Shown in pieces: positions 43,664 through 51,144 of a stretch of DNA of 64,000 nucleotides (position 1 is its first letter; each line of letters opens with the position of its first letter). The notes below the pieces were generated by a model, which worked only from the letters and a program-made list of their open reading frames with translations, did no database searches and was not told the DNA's origin. The stretch spans positions 310,001 through 374,000 of the forward strand of contig NZ_CP144164.1 of the NCBI RefSeq assembly GCF_037478005.1, written 5' to 3'. The DNA comes from Alteromonas sp. M12 (lineage in GTDB: Bacteria > Pseudomonadota > Gammaproteobacteria > Enterobacterales > Alteromonadaceae). Made by a program: the position numbers and the translations under genes.

Positions 43664-45331
43664 ATGTCATTTTTATCGCTGTTTAAACTACTCCGCTACC
43701 ACAAAACCGCGCTAAGTCTCGCGGTACTGTTGATGATCGCAGAAAGCCTGATTAGCTTAAGCATTCCGTACTTTATCGGCCAGTTTTCAACTAGCATCTT
43801 AGATCAACAAAACGCATTTGGTTGGTCGATCGGTCAAATATGTTTGGCCTGGGTGGGCCTGATTATCTTACAAGCGGTTTTGCGTTTTGAATCTACGTTT
43901 AGAACCAACATCGTAGGCGCTGAGGTGCTAAACGACCTGAGTTGCCGACTCTACGACCACGTACAAATGCTGCCAATGGCCTATTTCAGTAACCGTAAAA
44001 AGGGCGAAATACTATCTCTTATCAGCAATGACGCCAACGTACTCAGCTACTTTTTATCTGGCGTACTGACAGGCCTGGTGCCTGCGGCACTTTTGGTTTT
44101 TGGTGCCATTATTATGATGGCGCAAATTAATCTCAGTATTGCGCTCATTATCATCATCACAGTGCCGGTGTTTTTAATCACGATCAAAATTGTCGGCAAA
44201 ACCATCCGACCCATCTCTGAACAAGTCATAAAACACCAAGCAGGTGCCATTGCCATCGCCACCGAAAATTTTGGTTCAATGCAGCTGGTAAAAGCCTTTA
44301 ATCGCCAAGGTATCGAGTCGAAAAAATTCCGCAAAAATGCCAATCAGGTACTTGATCTTAGAACCCGCTTATTACGAATCCAAGCGTTAATTTCGCCACT
44401 AATTCAGATGATTATCTCAATCGGCATCGTGTTCATTGTTGTGGTTAGCGCTTTGCATTATCAATCTGGTGAACTCACAATTCCCAGCCTCATTACGTTA
44501 TTAATGTACGGCCTAGTGTTCGCAAAACCCATGAGCACCTTTGCGGGGCTTTACGGCCAATTGCAACAGGCTAGGGGATCTTCCACACGTATTTTGGAGG
44601 TATTTAATGTATCCCCCGAGTCTGATGATAAAGCGCAATTCGACCTAAACTGTGAACGCGGCAGTATTCAGTTTAACGATGTATCTTTTGCATATCATGC
44701 GTCAAGTCCCATCCTGAAGAACGTAGATGTAGTTTTTGACAGCGGCAGCGCCAGCATTATTTTGGGGCCAAATGGCGCTGGAAAAACCAGCTTAATTCAT
44801 TTATTAATGCGTTTTATGGAACCCCAATCGGGCAACATTTATATCGATGATCAAGCCATTGCCGATTGCAGTTTAGTCTCACTGCGTAAAGCCATAGGTT
44901 TGGTTTCTCAAGATATCGCATTGTGTGATGGCAACATTTTAGACAACATAGCTTACGGTTTGCCGCAAGCCAGCGAAGCAGAAATAGTTGAGGCAGCCAA
45001 ACTTGCCGGTGCAGACACCTTCATATCCGAGTTGAAAGACGGTTACTACACCAAAGTCGGGGAAAACGGTGTGCTGCTCTCCGGCGGCCAACGCCAGCGT
45101 ATTTCATTAGCTCGCGCGCTGGTGATTAACCCGCAAATATTGCTCTTTGATGAACCAACATCGTTTACCGATGATGCCGGAAAACTGGAGTTTTCAAAGT
45201 TGTTGGCCAAATCATTGAAAGACAAAACCGTAATAATCGTGACTCACGACCAACAACTGTGTGAAGTCGCCGATAAAGTCTATAAAATACAGCAAGGAAC
45301 TCTCGCGCTTGTGGAAAAAGAACCTTCGTAG
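43664..45331 (+). CDS. ABC exporter, probable lasso peptide exporter (D protein)
   Basis: A 555-aa half-transporter: six transmembrane helices in the first 310 residues and a C-terminal ATPase with Walker A GPNGAGKTS (368-376), Q-loop VSQDIALCDG, signature LSGGQRQR (472-479), Walker B ILLFDEPT (493-500) and H-loop VTHD. There is no N-terminal C39 protease domain, so leader removal must be by another enzyme, as in lasso systems where the B protein does this. It is the first gene of the B1-B2 operon, so it most likely exports the mature lasso peptide and gives self-immunity, as McjD does. The substrate is inferred. Confidence 0.85.
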   Translation: MSFLSLFKLLRYHKTALSLAVLLMIAESLISLSIPYFIGQFSTSILDQQNAFGWSIGQICLAWVGLIILQAVLRFESTFRTNIVGAEVLNDLSCRLYDHVQMLPMAYFSNRKKGEILSLISNDANVLSYFLSGVLTGLVPAALLVFGAIIMMAQINLSIALIIIITVPVFLITIKIVGKTIRPISEQVIKHQAGAIAIATENFGSMQLVKAFNRQGIESKKFRKNANQVLDLRTRLLRIQALISPLIQMIISIGIVFIVVVSALHYQSGELTIPSLITLLMYGLVFAKPMSTFAGLYGQLQQARGSSTRILEVFNVSPESDDKAQFDLNCERGSIQFNDVSFAYHASSPILKNVDVVFDSGSASIILGPNGAGKTSLIHLLMRFMEPQSGNIYIDDQAIADCSLVSLRKAIGLVSQDIALCDGNILDNIAYGLPQASEAEIVEAAKLAGADTFISELKDGYYTKVGENGVLLSGGQRQRISLARALVINPQILLFDEPTSFTDDAGKLEFSKLLAKSLKDKTVIIVTHDQQLCEVADKVYKIQQGTLALVEKEPS

Positions 45332-45388
45332 TAATAGCGTGAATTTGCATAGCAGATCAGTCAAAACTAACACTGAATAGGACGTAAA

Positions 45389-45667
45389 ATGCTGAATAGC
45401 AACACTAAATATAAACTTTCAGATAAAGCGTTATTTCAAAAAGTCGTTGATGAAACGGTGATATTAGACTCCATCAGCGGACAATATTACACCCTGGATC
45501 CCATTGGAACAGAAATGGTCGAAGCGCTAACCACTGGCAAGTCTGTGTCACAGGTGGTTGCTCTCATCGAACAAAGTTATGATGCCCAAGCTGAAAGTAT
45601 CCAAGCCGATTTGGCAGAACTCATTAGTAAAATGAGCGACAAAGGATTACTAGAAGAAATTCAGTAG
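45389..45667 (+). CDS. PqqD-family RiPP recognition protein (lasso B1)
   Basis: A 92-aa protein of the PqqD/RRE fold: VVDETVILDSISGQYYTLDPIGTEMVEAL is the signature winged-helix start, followed by helices to the end. In lasso clusters the stand-alone B1 protein binds the precursor leader at its YxxP motif and presents it to B2 and C. It stands between the exporter and the B2 gene. Confidence 0.88.
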   Translation: MLNSNTKYKLSDKALFQKVVDETVILDSISGQYYTLDPIGTEMVEALTTGKSVSQVVALIEQSYDAQAESIQADLAELISKMSDKGLLEEIQ

Positions 45668-45690
45668 GAATCGAGATTTGATTAAGGGAT

Positions 45691-46206
45691 GTGGGTGAAA
45701 CAAGGGAAATGAAAATGATGCAACTGATCACCTCTCTACCCACCATAGTGCACGCCTATTGGTTATTGGCGAAATGGGATTGGCGAATATCCAAACAGCC
45801 CTACAAAAAATGGAAAAAGCATCTCGATTCAAGTTTGTCAGTTAGCAGTCCAAGCAACCAGTTTGACGCCTATCCACAGCAAAAATATCTTCAGCAATCA
45901 ATCCTGTTTGCCAAAGTCACGCGACATCATTACCGACCAATGAATTGTTTACGTCGCTGCCTAGCGCTGCAAGAGCTGTTATTGAGCAAAAACATGCCGT
46001 CGAGATTACACATTGGCGTCAGATTCACCACCCCAAATCCATCACAAAGCCCCGCAATAGAACCAAGCACAGGCAAAACATTACAAGCCCATTCTTGGTT
46101 AACCATCAACGGATTTATCATTAACGACAGCAAAGAAGTGGTAAGTACCTACACAGAAATAACCAATAAAAGCCAATTTTTCCAAACAAGCATATCCTCC
46201 ATGTAA
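45691..46206 (+). CDS. Lasso peptide leader protease (B2, transglutaminase-like)
   Basis: A 171-aa protein (from GTG at 45691; ATG at 45715, eight bases after AAGGGA, is a good alternative). The transglutaminase-type catalytic triad is Cys86 (NCLRRCLALQ), His134 (QAHSWLTINGF) and Asp146 (INDSKE), as in the B2 half of McjB. It should cut the precursor leader before macrolactam formation. The upstream B1 gene supplies the leader-binding domain that is fused in McjB itself. The following gene on this strand is not the cyclase but a REP array and transposase. Confidence 0.88.
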   Translation: MGETREMKMMQLITSLPTIVHAYWLLAKWDWRISKQPYKKWKKHLDSSLSVSSPSNQFDAYPQQKYLQQSILFAKVTRHHYRPMNCLRRCLALQELLLSKNMPSRLHIGVRFTTPNPSQSPAIEPSTGKTLQAHSWLTINGFIINDSKEVVSTYTEITNKSQFFQTSISSM

Positions 46207-46231
46207 ACCGCCTGGGCAAACATATTACATT

Positions 46232-46686
46232 CCATGGCCTAAAGACTATGATACGGGCTTTTTTGTAGGCGGGCGCTTTAGCCCCGCGGGAATGTACAAG
46301 AATCCATGGCCTAAAGGCCATGCTACGGATTTTTTGTAGGCGGGTGTTTTAGCCCCGCGGGAATGTGCAAGAATCCGTGGCCTAAAGGCCATGCTACGGG
46401 GTTTTTTGTAGGCGGTTGCTTTAGCCCCGCGGGAACATACGAGATTCCATGGCCTAAAGGCCATGCTACGGTTTTTTTGTAGGCGGTTGCTTTAGCCCCG
46501 CGGGAACATACGAGATTCCATGGCCTAAAGGCCATGCTACGGTTTTTTTGTAAGCGGGCGTTTTAGCCCCGCGGGAATGTGCAAGAATCCATGGCCTAAA
46601 GGCCATGCTACATGGTTTTTATTGTAGGCGGGTGTTTTAGCCCCGCGCTCTAGCATTAAGAATCCATGGCCTAAAGACCATGCTAC
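46232..46686. repeat. REP/BIME array 8 (upstream of RAYT)
   Basis: Six type-A and seven inverted type-B hairpins, forward orientation as in arrays 1-3, ending 75 bases before the RAYT start. Some units differ by paired or unpaired stem changes (CCGTGGCC, AAAGACTATGATAC). The link GGGAACATACGAGATT recurs here and in array 9. Confidence 0.93.
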
Positions 46687-46761
46687 GGATTTTGAATTTT
46701 TGTACCTCATCTCATACTGAATCGACCTAAACTTAAAATTTGCCATTCCAAGGATTGAACA

Positions 46762-47208
46762 ATGGCCAAAACCTTAACAAAGGGACGCCGCTCCATTACC
46801 GGACAGGTTTATTTAATAACGGCTTGTACAAAAAATCGCGAGCCCCTGTTTACCAATTTTAATCTTGCCAGAATCGTCGTAAATCACATGATGAAAGCGC
46901 AACAACGAGGACATTTAATCTTCGTAAGTTGGGTAATTATGCCGGACCATTTTCATTTTTTAATTTCCTTAGAAGGCGATTCAAATCTCAGTGATGTTAT
47001 CGGTTACATCAAGGGCACCACGTCACACCAAATTTGCAAACGGTTAAATCGAAAAGGCGGAATTTGGCAAGCCGGATTTCACGACCACGCCATACGTAAT
47101 GAGGAAAATGTAATCGATGCAGCACGATATATTGTTGCCAATCCATTAAGGGCAGGGATAGTCAAAAGCCTCAAACAATATCCCCATTGGGATTGCATTT
47201 ACCTGTAG
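46762..47208 (+). mobile_element. REP-associated tyrosine transposase (RAYT, TnpA-REP, Y1 HUH family)
   Basis: An intact 148-aa protein. The HUH motif is MPDHFHFLI (His63, His65), the catalytic Tyr123 is in AARYIVANPLRAGIV, and the signature GIWQAGFHDHAIRN precedes it. Such single-copy domesticated transposases are related to IS200/IS605 transposases and bind and nick REP hairpins carrying a GTAG head, which are abundant here. The gene sits between two REP arrays and its own stop codon TAG is part of the GTAG of array 9. It probably made or spread the arrays; the activity is inferred. It separates the lasso B2 and C genes. Confidence 0.93.
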
Positions 47209-48006
47209 GCGGGTGTTTTAACCCCGCGCGAACATGTCAGATTCCACGGCCTAAAGGCCATGCTACGGGGGCATCGAACATACAAGAATCCATGGCCTAA
47301 AGGCCATGCTACGGGTTTTTTTGTAGGCGGGTGCTTTAGCCCCGAGGGAATGTGCAAGATTCTATGGCCTGAAGGCCATGCTACAGATTTTTTTGTAGGC
47401 GAGTGTTTTAGCCCCGCGGGAACATACGAGATTCCACGGCCTAAAGACCATGCTACGGATTTTATTGTAGGCGAGTGTTTTAGCCCCGCGGGAACATACG
47501 AGATTCCACGGCCTGAAGACCATGCTACGGGGTTTTTGTAGGCGGGTGTTTTAACCCCGCGGGAATATGCAAGATTCTATGGCCTAAAGGCCATGCTACG
47601 GGCCCCGCGGGAACATGCGAGATTCCATGGCCTGAAGACCATGCTACGGGGTTTTTGTAGGCGGGTGTTTTAACCCCGCGGGAATATGCAAGATTCTATG
47701 GCCTAAAGACCATGCTACGGGGTTTTTTGTAAGCGGGCGTTTTAGCCCCGCGGGAATGTGCAAGAATCCATGGCCTAAAGGCCATGCTACGGTTTTTATT
47801 GTAGGCGGTTGCTTTAGCCCCGCGCGAACGTGCAAGATTCCATGGCCTGAAGACCATGCTACGGTTTTTTTGTAGGCGGGTGTTTTAACCCCGCGCGAAC
47901 GTGCAAGATTCTATGGCCTAAAGGCCATGCTACGGGGTTTTTATTGTAGGCGGGTGTTTTAACCCGCGGGAATATGCAAGAATCCATGGCCTAAAGGCCA
48001 TGCTAC
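47205..48006. repeat. REP/BIME array 9 (between RAYT and lasso cyclase)
   Basis: About ten type-A and twelve inverted type-B hairpins. It starts with the GTAG that ends RAYT and ends with CTAC, whose reverse complement gives the TAG stop of the lasso cyclase gene, so both flanking genes terminate inside the array edges. One A unit is reduced to CCCCGCGGG (near 47603). The unit of about 70 bases is repeated with small changes. Confidence 0.93.
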
Positions 48007-49904
48007 AGCATGTGGGTTTGGTACCAGGATTGGGTTAAAATGGCGTATAACAAATCTACGTTCAATGAACCATTTGGTGAATCTACCACCTTATCGAAAC
48101 TGGCTAACAAGCTTTGGTTATCGACTAAACCTAACTCTTCTAATCCTGGGTGGCTTAAAAGGGCGCGCAACTCGGTTTTATTTTCTCTCACCAAATTTGC
48201 GAAATGCTGATCAAATACCGTCTTATTCTGATCCCAACACACTGTTTTTGGCAAATGACTGTCCATGGCTTTGCGCAGCAAATACTTGGGATACCGGCCC
48301 TGAATATGTAATTTTTGCGGCACCGCAAAACTAAACTCCGCTATCTGTTTGTTGAAAAACGGATGATGCACGTCAATGCCTAAGGGATCACAAACTTGCT
48401 GATAAGAACGCATACTGTTAAATGTTGAGGTGGTAAACAAACCTTCGTAACGGGCGCGCTTTGCCCATTGTTTACTTTGCGCAAACGGATTGTGCTTCTC
48501 CACCGACTTCAACATCTCTTGCTGTTGTGGCCCTAACCACTGCGGAAAATGGTCGGCATCTACCGGCTGTTTACCCAACAAGGTTAACAAAGATGCTGGC
48601 AACAAAGGCTTAACCAACACTTGCAGCATTATAGTCAACGGCGACATACCTAATTGCTGCGCCGAATTATACACTTCTTTAATCACTCCCAGTTCACCAT
48701 TGGCTAGCCTGTCACGGTAAGCAAAACTATGGCCCCAACACATCTCATCACCACCGTTGCCGGTAAATAAATGATGACCGCCCAATTGCTGAATCATTTC
48801 CGCTTCTTGAGTGTACTTAGGTGAAGCTACTACGCCAGGATTCTGCAACTGTGTTGGATAAAGCTGTGCAAAAGAAAGGTTATTAAATTGGTCAAGCTCG
48901 ACAAAATGACTATGTTGCAATTTTAAAAAAGCACGCATCGCTTCAATTTTGTCTATTTCGTCGCAACTTTCGGTATTTCGATAAGTATGAGAGATGGAAT
49001 GTAGCGCAAATTCTCCGGGTTCAACGCCATTGGCTGGCTCCTCAATCAACGAATTCAAAATTGAAGTGATTGACGTTGAATCCATACCGCCGCTCATCTG
49101 ACTAAAGATAGGCTCTGGCGCTTTACCTACTTTAGCTACCGGCCTTTCACCTAGTTTGGCTACCGGCTTCTCACCTAGTTTGGCTACCGGCAGTTCAGCT
49201 TCAACACTTTGCTTTAATACGTCATAAAACGCCTGCTGATATTCGAGTTCACTGGCTAAAATCAACGATTTACTCGGATCTATGTCCCAAAAACGCTCTA
49301 CGCTTAATTGCTTATTGGCAGTTAAACAAGCCGTATGCGCAAAAGGCAATTGATCAATATTACTAAACATCGATCGATTGGGATCGGGACGGCCGGCTAA
49401 CCACTGAAGTATTGAAATTTTATCCACTTCAGGTTTACGCAATGATGTCATCAATGCCAAATCACTGGTCACCAAAAAACAATCGTCGAGCCAGGCGTAA
49501 TATAGTGTGCGAGGGTTAAACGCTGAACTACTAAAGCGTAAGGTTGCGGATGCTTGATCCCAAGATATAAGATTGAAGCTGGTGTTTAAGCTTTTGATCA
49601 TCTGCAAGTGATTTTGATCGCTCAAGTTCGTAGGATCGCGATCTTTTAGTGCAGAGCCGCACGGGTTAGGTGCATTTTTGCTGTCTATTCTTCCCAGGTT
49701 TACATGGTTAAAGTCGAGATTATTTACACCATGAATTGCACTTTCTAGGTTTCCAATCTCACCAAGAATTACGCTAATATTTGTGTTGGTATTTATTATG
49801 TAACTATTTGAAATTAATGAACTATTTAGATTTTTATAAAACCCTGAAATAGCATCTAAATAAAACGCTGTTTTAGACCCAAAAAGAGCAAAAATCGATT
49901 TCAT
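48003..49904 (-). CDS. Asparagine synthetase-like lasso macrolactam synthetase (C protein)
   Basis: A 633-aa ATP-dependent amide ligase. The glutaminase-like N-terminal domain (1-210) starts MKSIFALFGS and lacks the Cys nucleophile at position 2, so it cannot use glutamine, as expected for McjC-type lasso cyclases. The ATP pyrophosphatase loop SGGMDSTS is at 271-278, with FTGNGGDEMCWGHSFAYRD and YPKYLLRKAMD further on. It should adenylate the Asp/Glu side chain and close the ring on the core N-terminus. A tandem 8-residue repeat lies just before the loop. Its stop codon is supplied by a REP GTAG. It is transcribed opposite to the rest of the cluster. Confidence 0.85.
   Translation of the reverse strand: MKSIFALFGSKTAFYLDAISGFYKNLNSSLISNSYIINTNTNISVILGEIGNLESAIHGVNNLDFNHVNLGRIDSKNAPNPCGSALKDRDPTNLSDQNHLQMIKSLNTSFNLISWDQASATLRFSSSAFNPRTLYYAWLDDCFLVTSDLALMTSLRKPEVDKISILQWLAGRPDPNRSMFSNIDQLPFAHTACLTANKQLSVERFWDIDPSKSLILASELEYQQAFYDVLKQSVEAELPVAKLGEKPVAKLGERPVAKVGKAPEPIFSQMSGGMDSTSITSILNSLIEEPANGVEPGEFALHSISHTYRNTESCDEIDKIEAMRAFLKLQHSHFVELDQFNNLSFAQLYPTQLQNPGVVASPKYTQEAEMIQQLGGHHLFTGNGGDEMCWGHSFAYRDRLANGELGVIKEVYNSAQQLGMSPLTIMLQVLVKPLLPASLLTLLGKQPVDADHFPQWLGPQQQEMLKSVEKHNPFAQSKQWAKRARYEGLFTTSTFNSMRSYQQVCDPLGIDVHHPFFNKQIAEFSFAVPQKLHIQGRYPKYLLRKAMDSHLPKTVCWDQNKTVFDQHFANLVRENKTELRALLSHPGLEELGLVDNQSLLASFDKVVDSPNGSLNVDLLYAILTQSWYQTHML
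49120..49191 (-). repeat. 24-bp tandem repeat inside the lasso cyclase gene
   Basis: Three copies of a 24-base unit (CACCTAGTTTGGCTACCGGC core on the plus strand), encoding PVAKLGEK, PVAKLGER, PVAKVGKA at residues 239-262. The frame is kept. The repeat sits between the first domain and the SGGMDS loop, probably in a surface linker. Confidence 0.9.
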
Positions 49905-50091
49905 ATAATCTTTAGACCTAAATAAATTACAACAATCCGTTAAATTAAACTGTACTATACGCCAAATGTCACGTAGCTGTCATATCAATTGGTTTTATAA
50001 CCTTTTGTTTACATTAGCTTTTTTCTGTCAAATTTTTTTACAGATCAATTTTGATTTAACATTTTTTTAACGTGACTTTTTGTTTAAGTAT

Positions 50092-50205
50092 ATGATAAAT
50101 ATGGATTTATTATTTTCTGGAATAGCTTTTGCATTTACTTTGGCAGTAGTAATAGCAAATTTTGCATATTCACAGATTTCAAAGTTCAACGAACGAACTA
50201 GTTAA
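50092..50205 (+). CDS. Possible 37-aa single-pass membrane peptide
   Basis: A short frame starting MINMDLLFSGIAFAFTLAVV and ending KFNERTS, with one hydrophobic helix (about 5-25) and a positively charged tail. It ends 11 bases before the PEP-CTERM gene start, and its stop overlaps that gene's AAGGAG ribosome-binding site. No good RBS of its own. It could be a real leader peptide or a chance frame. Confidence 0.3.
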   Translation: MINMDLLFSGIAFAFTLAVVIANFAYSQISKFNERTS

Positions 50206-50215
50206 GGAGCATCAC

Positions 50216-50887
50216 ATGATTAAGAAAATTATTGCGGGATTGTCATTAATAGGTATGAGCCTTAGCGCTCAGTCAGCTCTTTTAATCGATGAGTCAAACA
50301 TCACTGGTGCTGATATGGGCGGTATCTCTGTAACAGCAATGTTCAGTGATGGAACTACAGATACAGGTATTTGGTCAGCGTTTCCTGACGTTATTTTAGG
50401 TACTGGCGACCCAATTGCTGATGCTGAAGGTTTTTCTGGTGGTGTAGTCACCTCAACTTGGTCTTTGACTCAACAAGGCTTCAGTAGCGGTAACGTTGCT
50501 CCAAGTGGTGATATTTATGGTGCATGGACTCTAACTAACTTAGCTTCTGCATCTGCAATTGTCGGCTTTAGCATTGATGGTTCAGTTGCTAATGTTGCTT
50601 TTGATATCGACTCTGGTAGCGAAGTCACTCCTTACTCAGGTGTGGGTGTTGCATTTGCTTCAGCAACAAGCGTTGATTCAGTAACGTATAGCGATCAACT
50701 AAATGCCGCTTACGGTGATTTGTTTTTTGCACTTGAAGTATTATTCGGTTCATCAGAACTAGCGATTGATGAAGAACTAGTTTTCGTAGCGGATACTGAA
50801 ACTGTAAAAGTACCAGAGCCAGCTACTACTGCGATGATCTTAACTGGTTTATTGTTTGGCGCAGCGCGTCTACGTTCTAGAAAATAG
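50216..50887 (+). CDS. PEP-CTERM sorting-domain protein, secreted
   Basis: A 223-aa protein. ATG at 50216 with AAGGAG upstream gives a signal peptide (MIKKIIAGLSLIGMSLSAQSA); a longer in-frame start lacks an RBS. The mature part is Gly/Ser/Ala/Thr-rich and acidic with no Cys, and it ends VPEPATTAMILTGLLFGAARLRSRK: the PEP motif, a hydrophobic helix and a basic tail, as recognised by exosortase. Such proteins are processed and exported with exopolysaccharide, which fits the EPS genes starting at 52.2 kb; no exosortase gene is in the window. It lies directly before the lasso precursor. Confidence 0.85.
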   Translation: MIKKIIAGLSLIGMSLSAQSALLIDESNITGADMGGISVTAMFSDGTTDTGIWSAFPDVILGTGDPIADAEGFSGGVVTSTWSLTQQGFSSGNVAPSGDIYGAWTLTNLASASAIVGFSIDGSVANVAFDIDSGSEVTPYSGVGVAFASATSVDSVTYSDQLNAAYGDLFFALEVLFGSSELAIDEELVFVADTETVKVPEPATTAMILTGLLFGAARLRSRK

Positions 50888-50917
50888 TATCAGAATAAAT
50901 AATTAGGGAGACACGTC

Positions 50918-51079
50918 ATGAATGAAGTAAATGTAAACGATAACGTTAGTGGCAAGAAGCCCTATACTAAGCCAGAGTTAACCAATCCAGGTAACCTAGC
51001 TGAATTGACTCAAGGTTATGCGGGTAGCATTCCTGATGAGCAAGGCGGACACACTAAGCGTAATCCTTTTACGGGTTAA
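50918..51079 (+). CDS. Lasso peptide precursor (A)
   Basis: A 53-aa peptide with AGGGAG seven bases before the ATG. The leader (1-32) contains Y16, P19, L21, G25 and T31, an exact fit to the lasso leader motif YxxPxLx3Gx5T, with Thr at the penultimate leader position as usual. Cleavage after Gln32 would leave a 21-residue core beginning GYAGSIPDE and ending NPFTG: Gly1 as the ring amine and Asp8 (or Glu9) as the ring acid. There is no Cys, so it would be a class II lasso peptide. B1, B2, C, an exporter and a kinase lie within 8 kb. I do not recognise this core sequence from any characterised lasso peptide. Confidence 0.85.
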   Translation: MNEVNVNDNVSGKKPYTKPELTNPGNLAELTQGYAGSIPDEQGGHTKRNPFTG

Positions 51080-51083
51080 TCTT

Positions 51084-51102
51084 TAGTCTGCGAAAGCGAC
51101 TA
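51084..51102 (+). promoter_or_regulatory. Small hairpin between precursor and kinase genes
   Basis: TAGTC, T bulge, GC, loop GAAA, GC, GACTA: a 7-bp stem with a GNRA loop five bases after the precursor stop. Hairpins at this place in RiPP operons often leave more precursor mRNA than enzyme mRNA. No T-run follows. Confidence 0.35.
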
Positions 51103-51144
51103 CCTTAGATTCAAATCAGGATTGAACAGAGGCACTAGTCACCA

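Noticed and set aside
46246..47835. Open frames on both strands across arrays 8 and 9
   Set aside because: Repeat translations, except the RAYT gene itself, which has a unique sequence and intact HUH and Tyr motifs.
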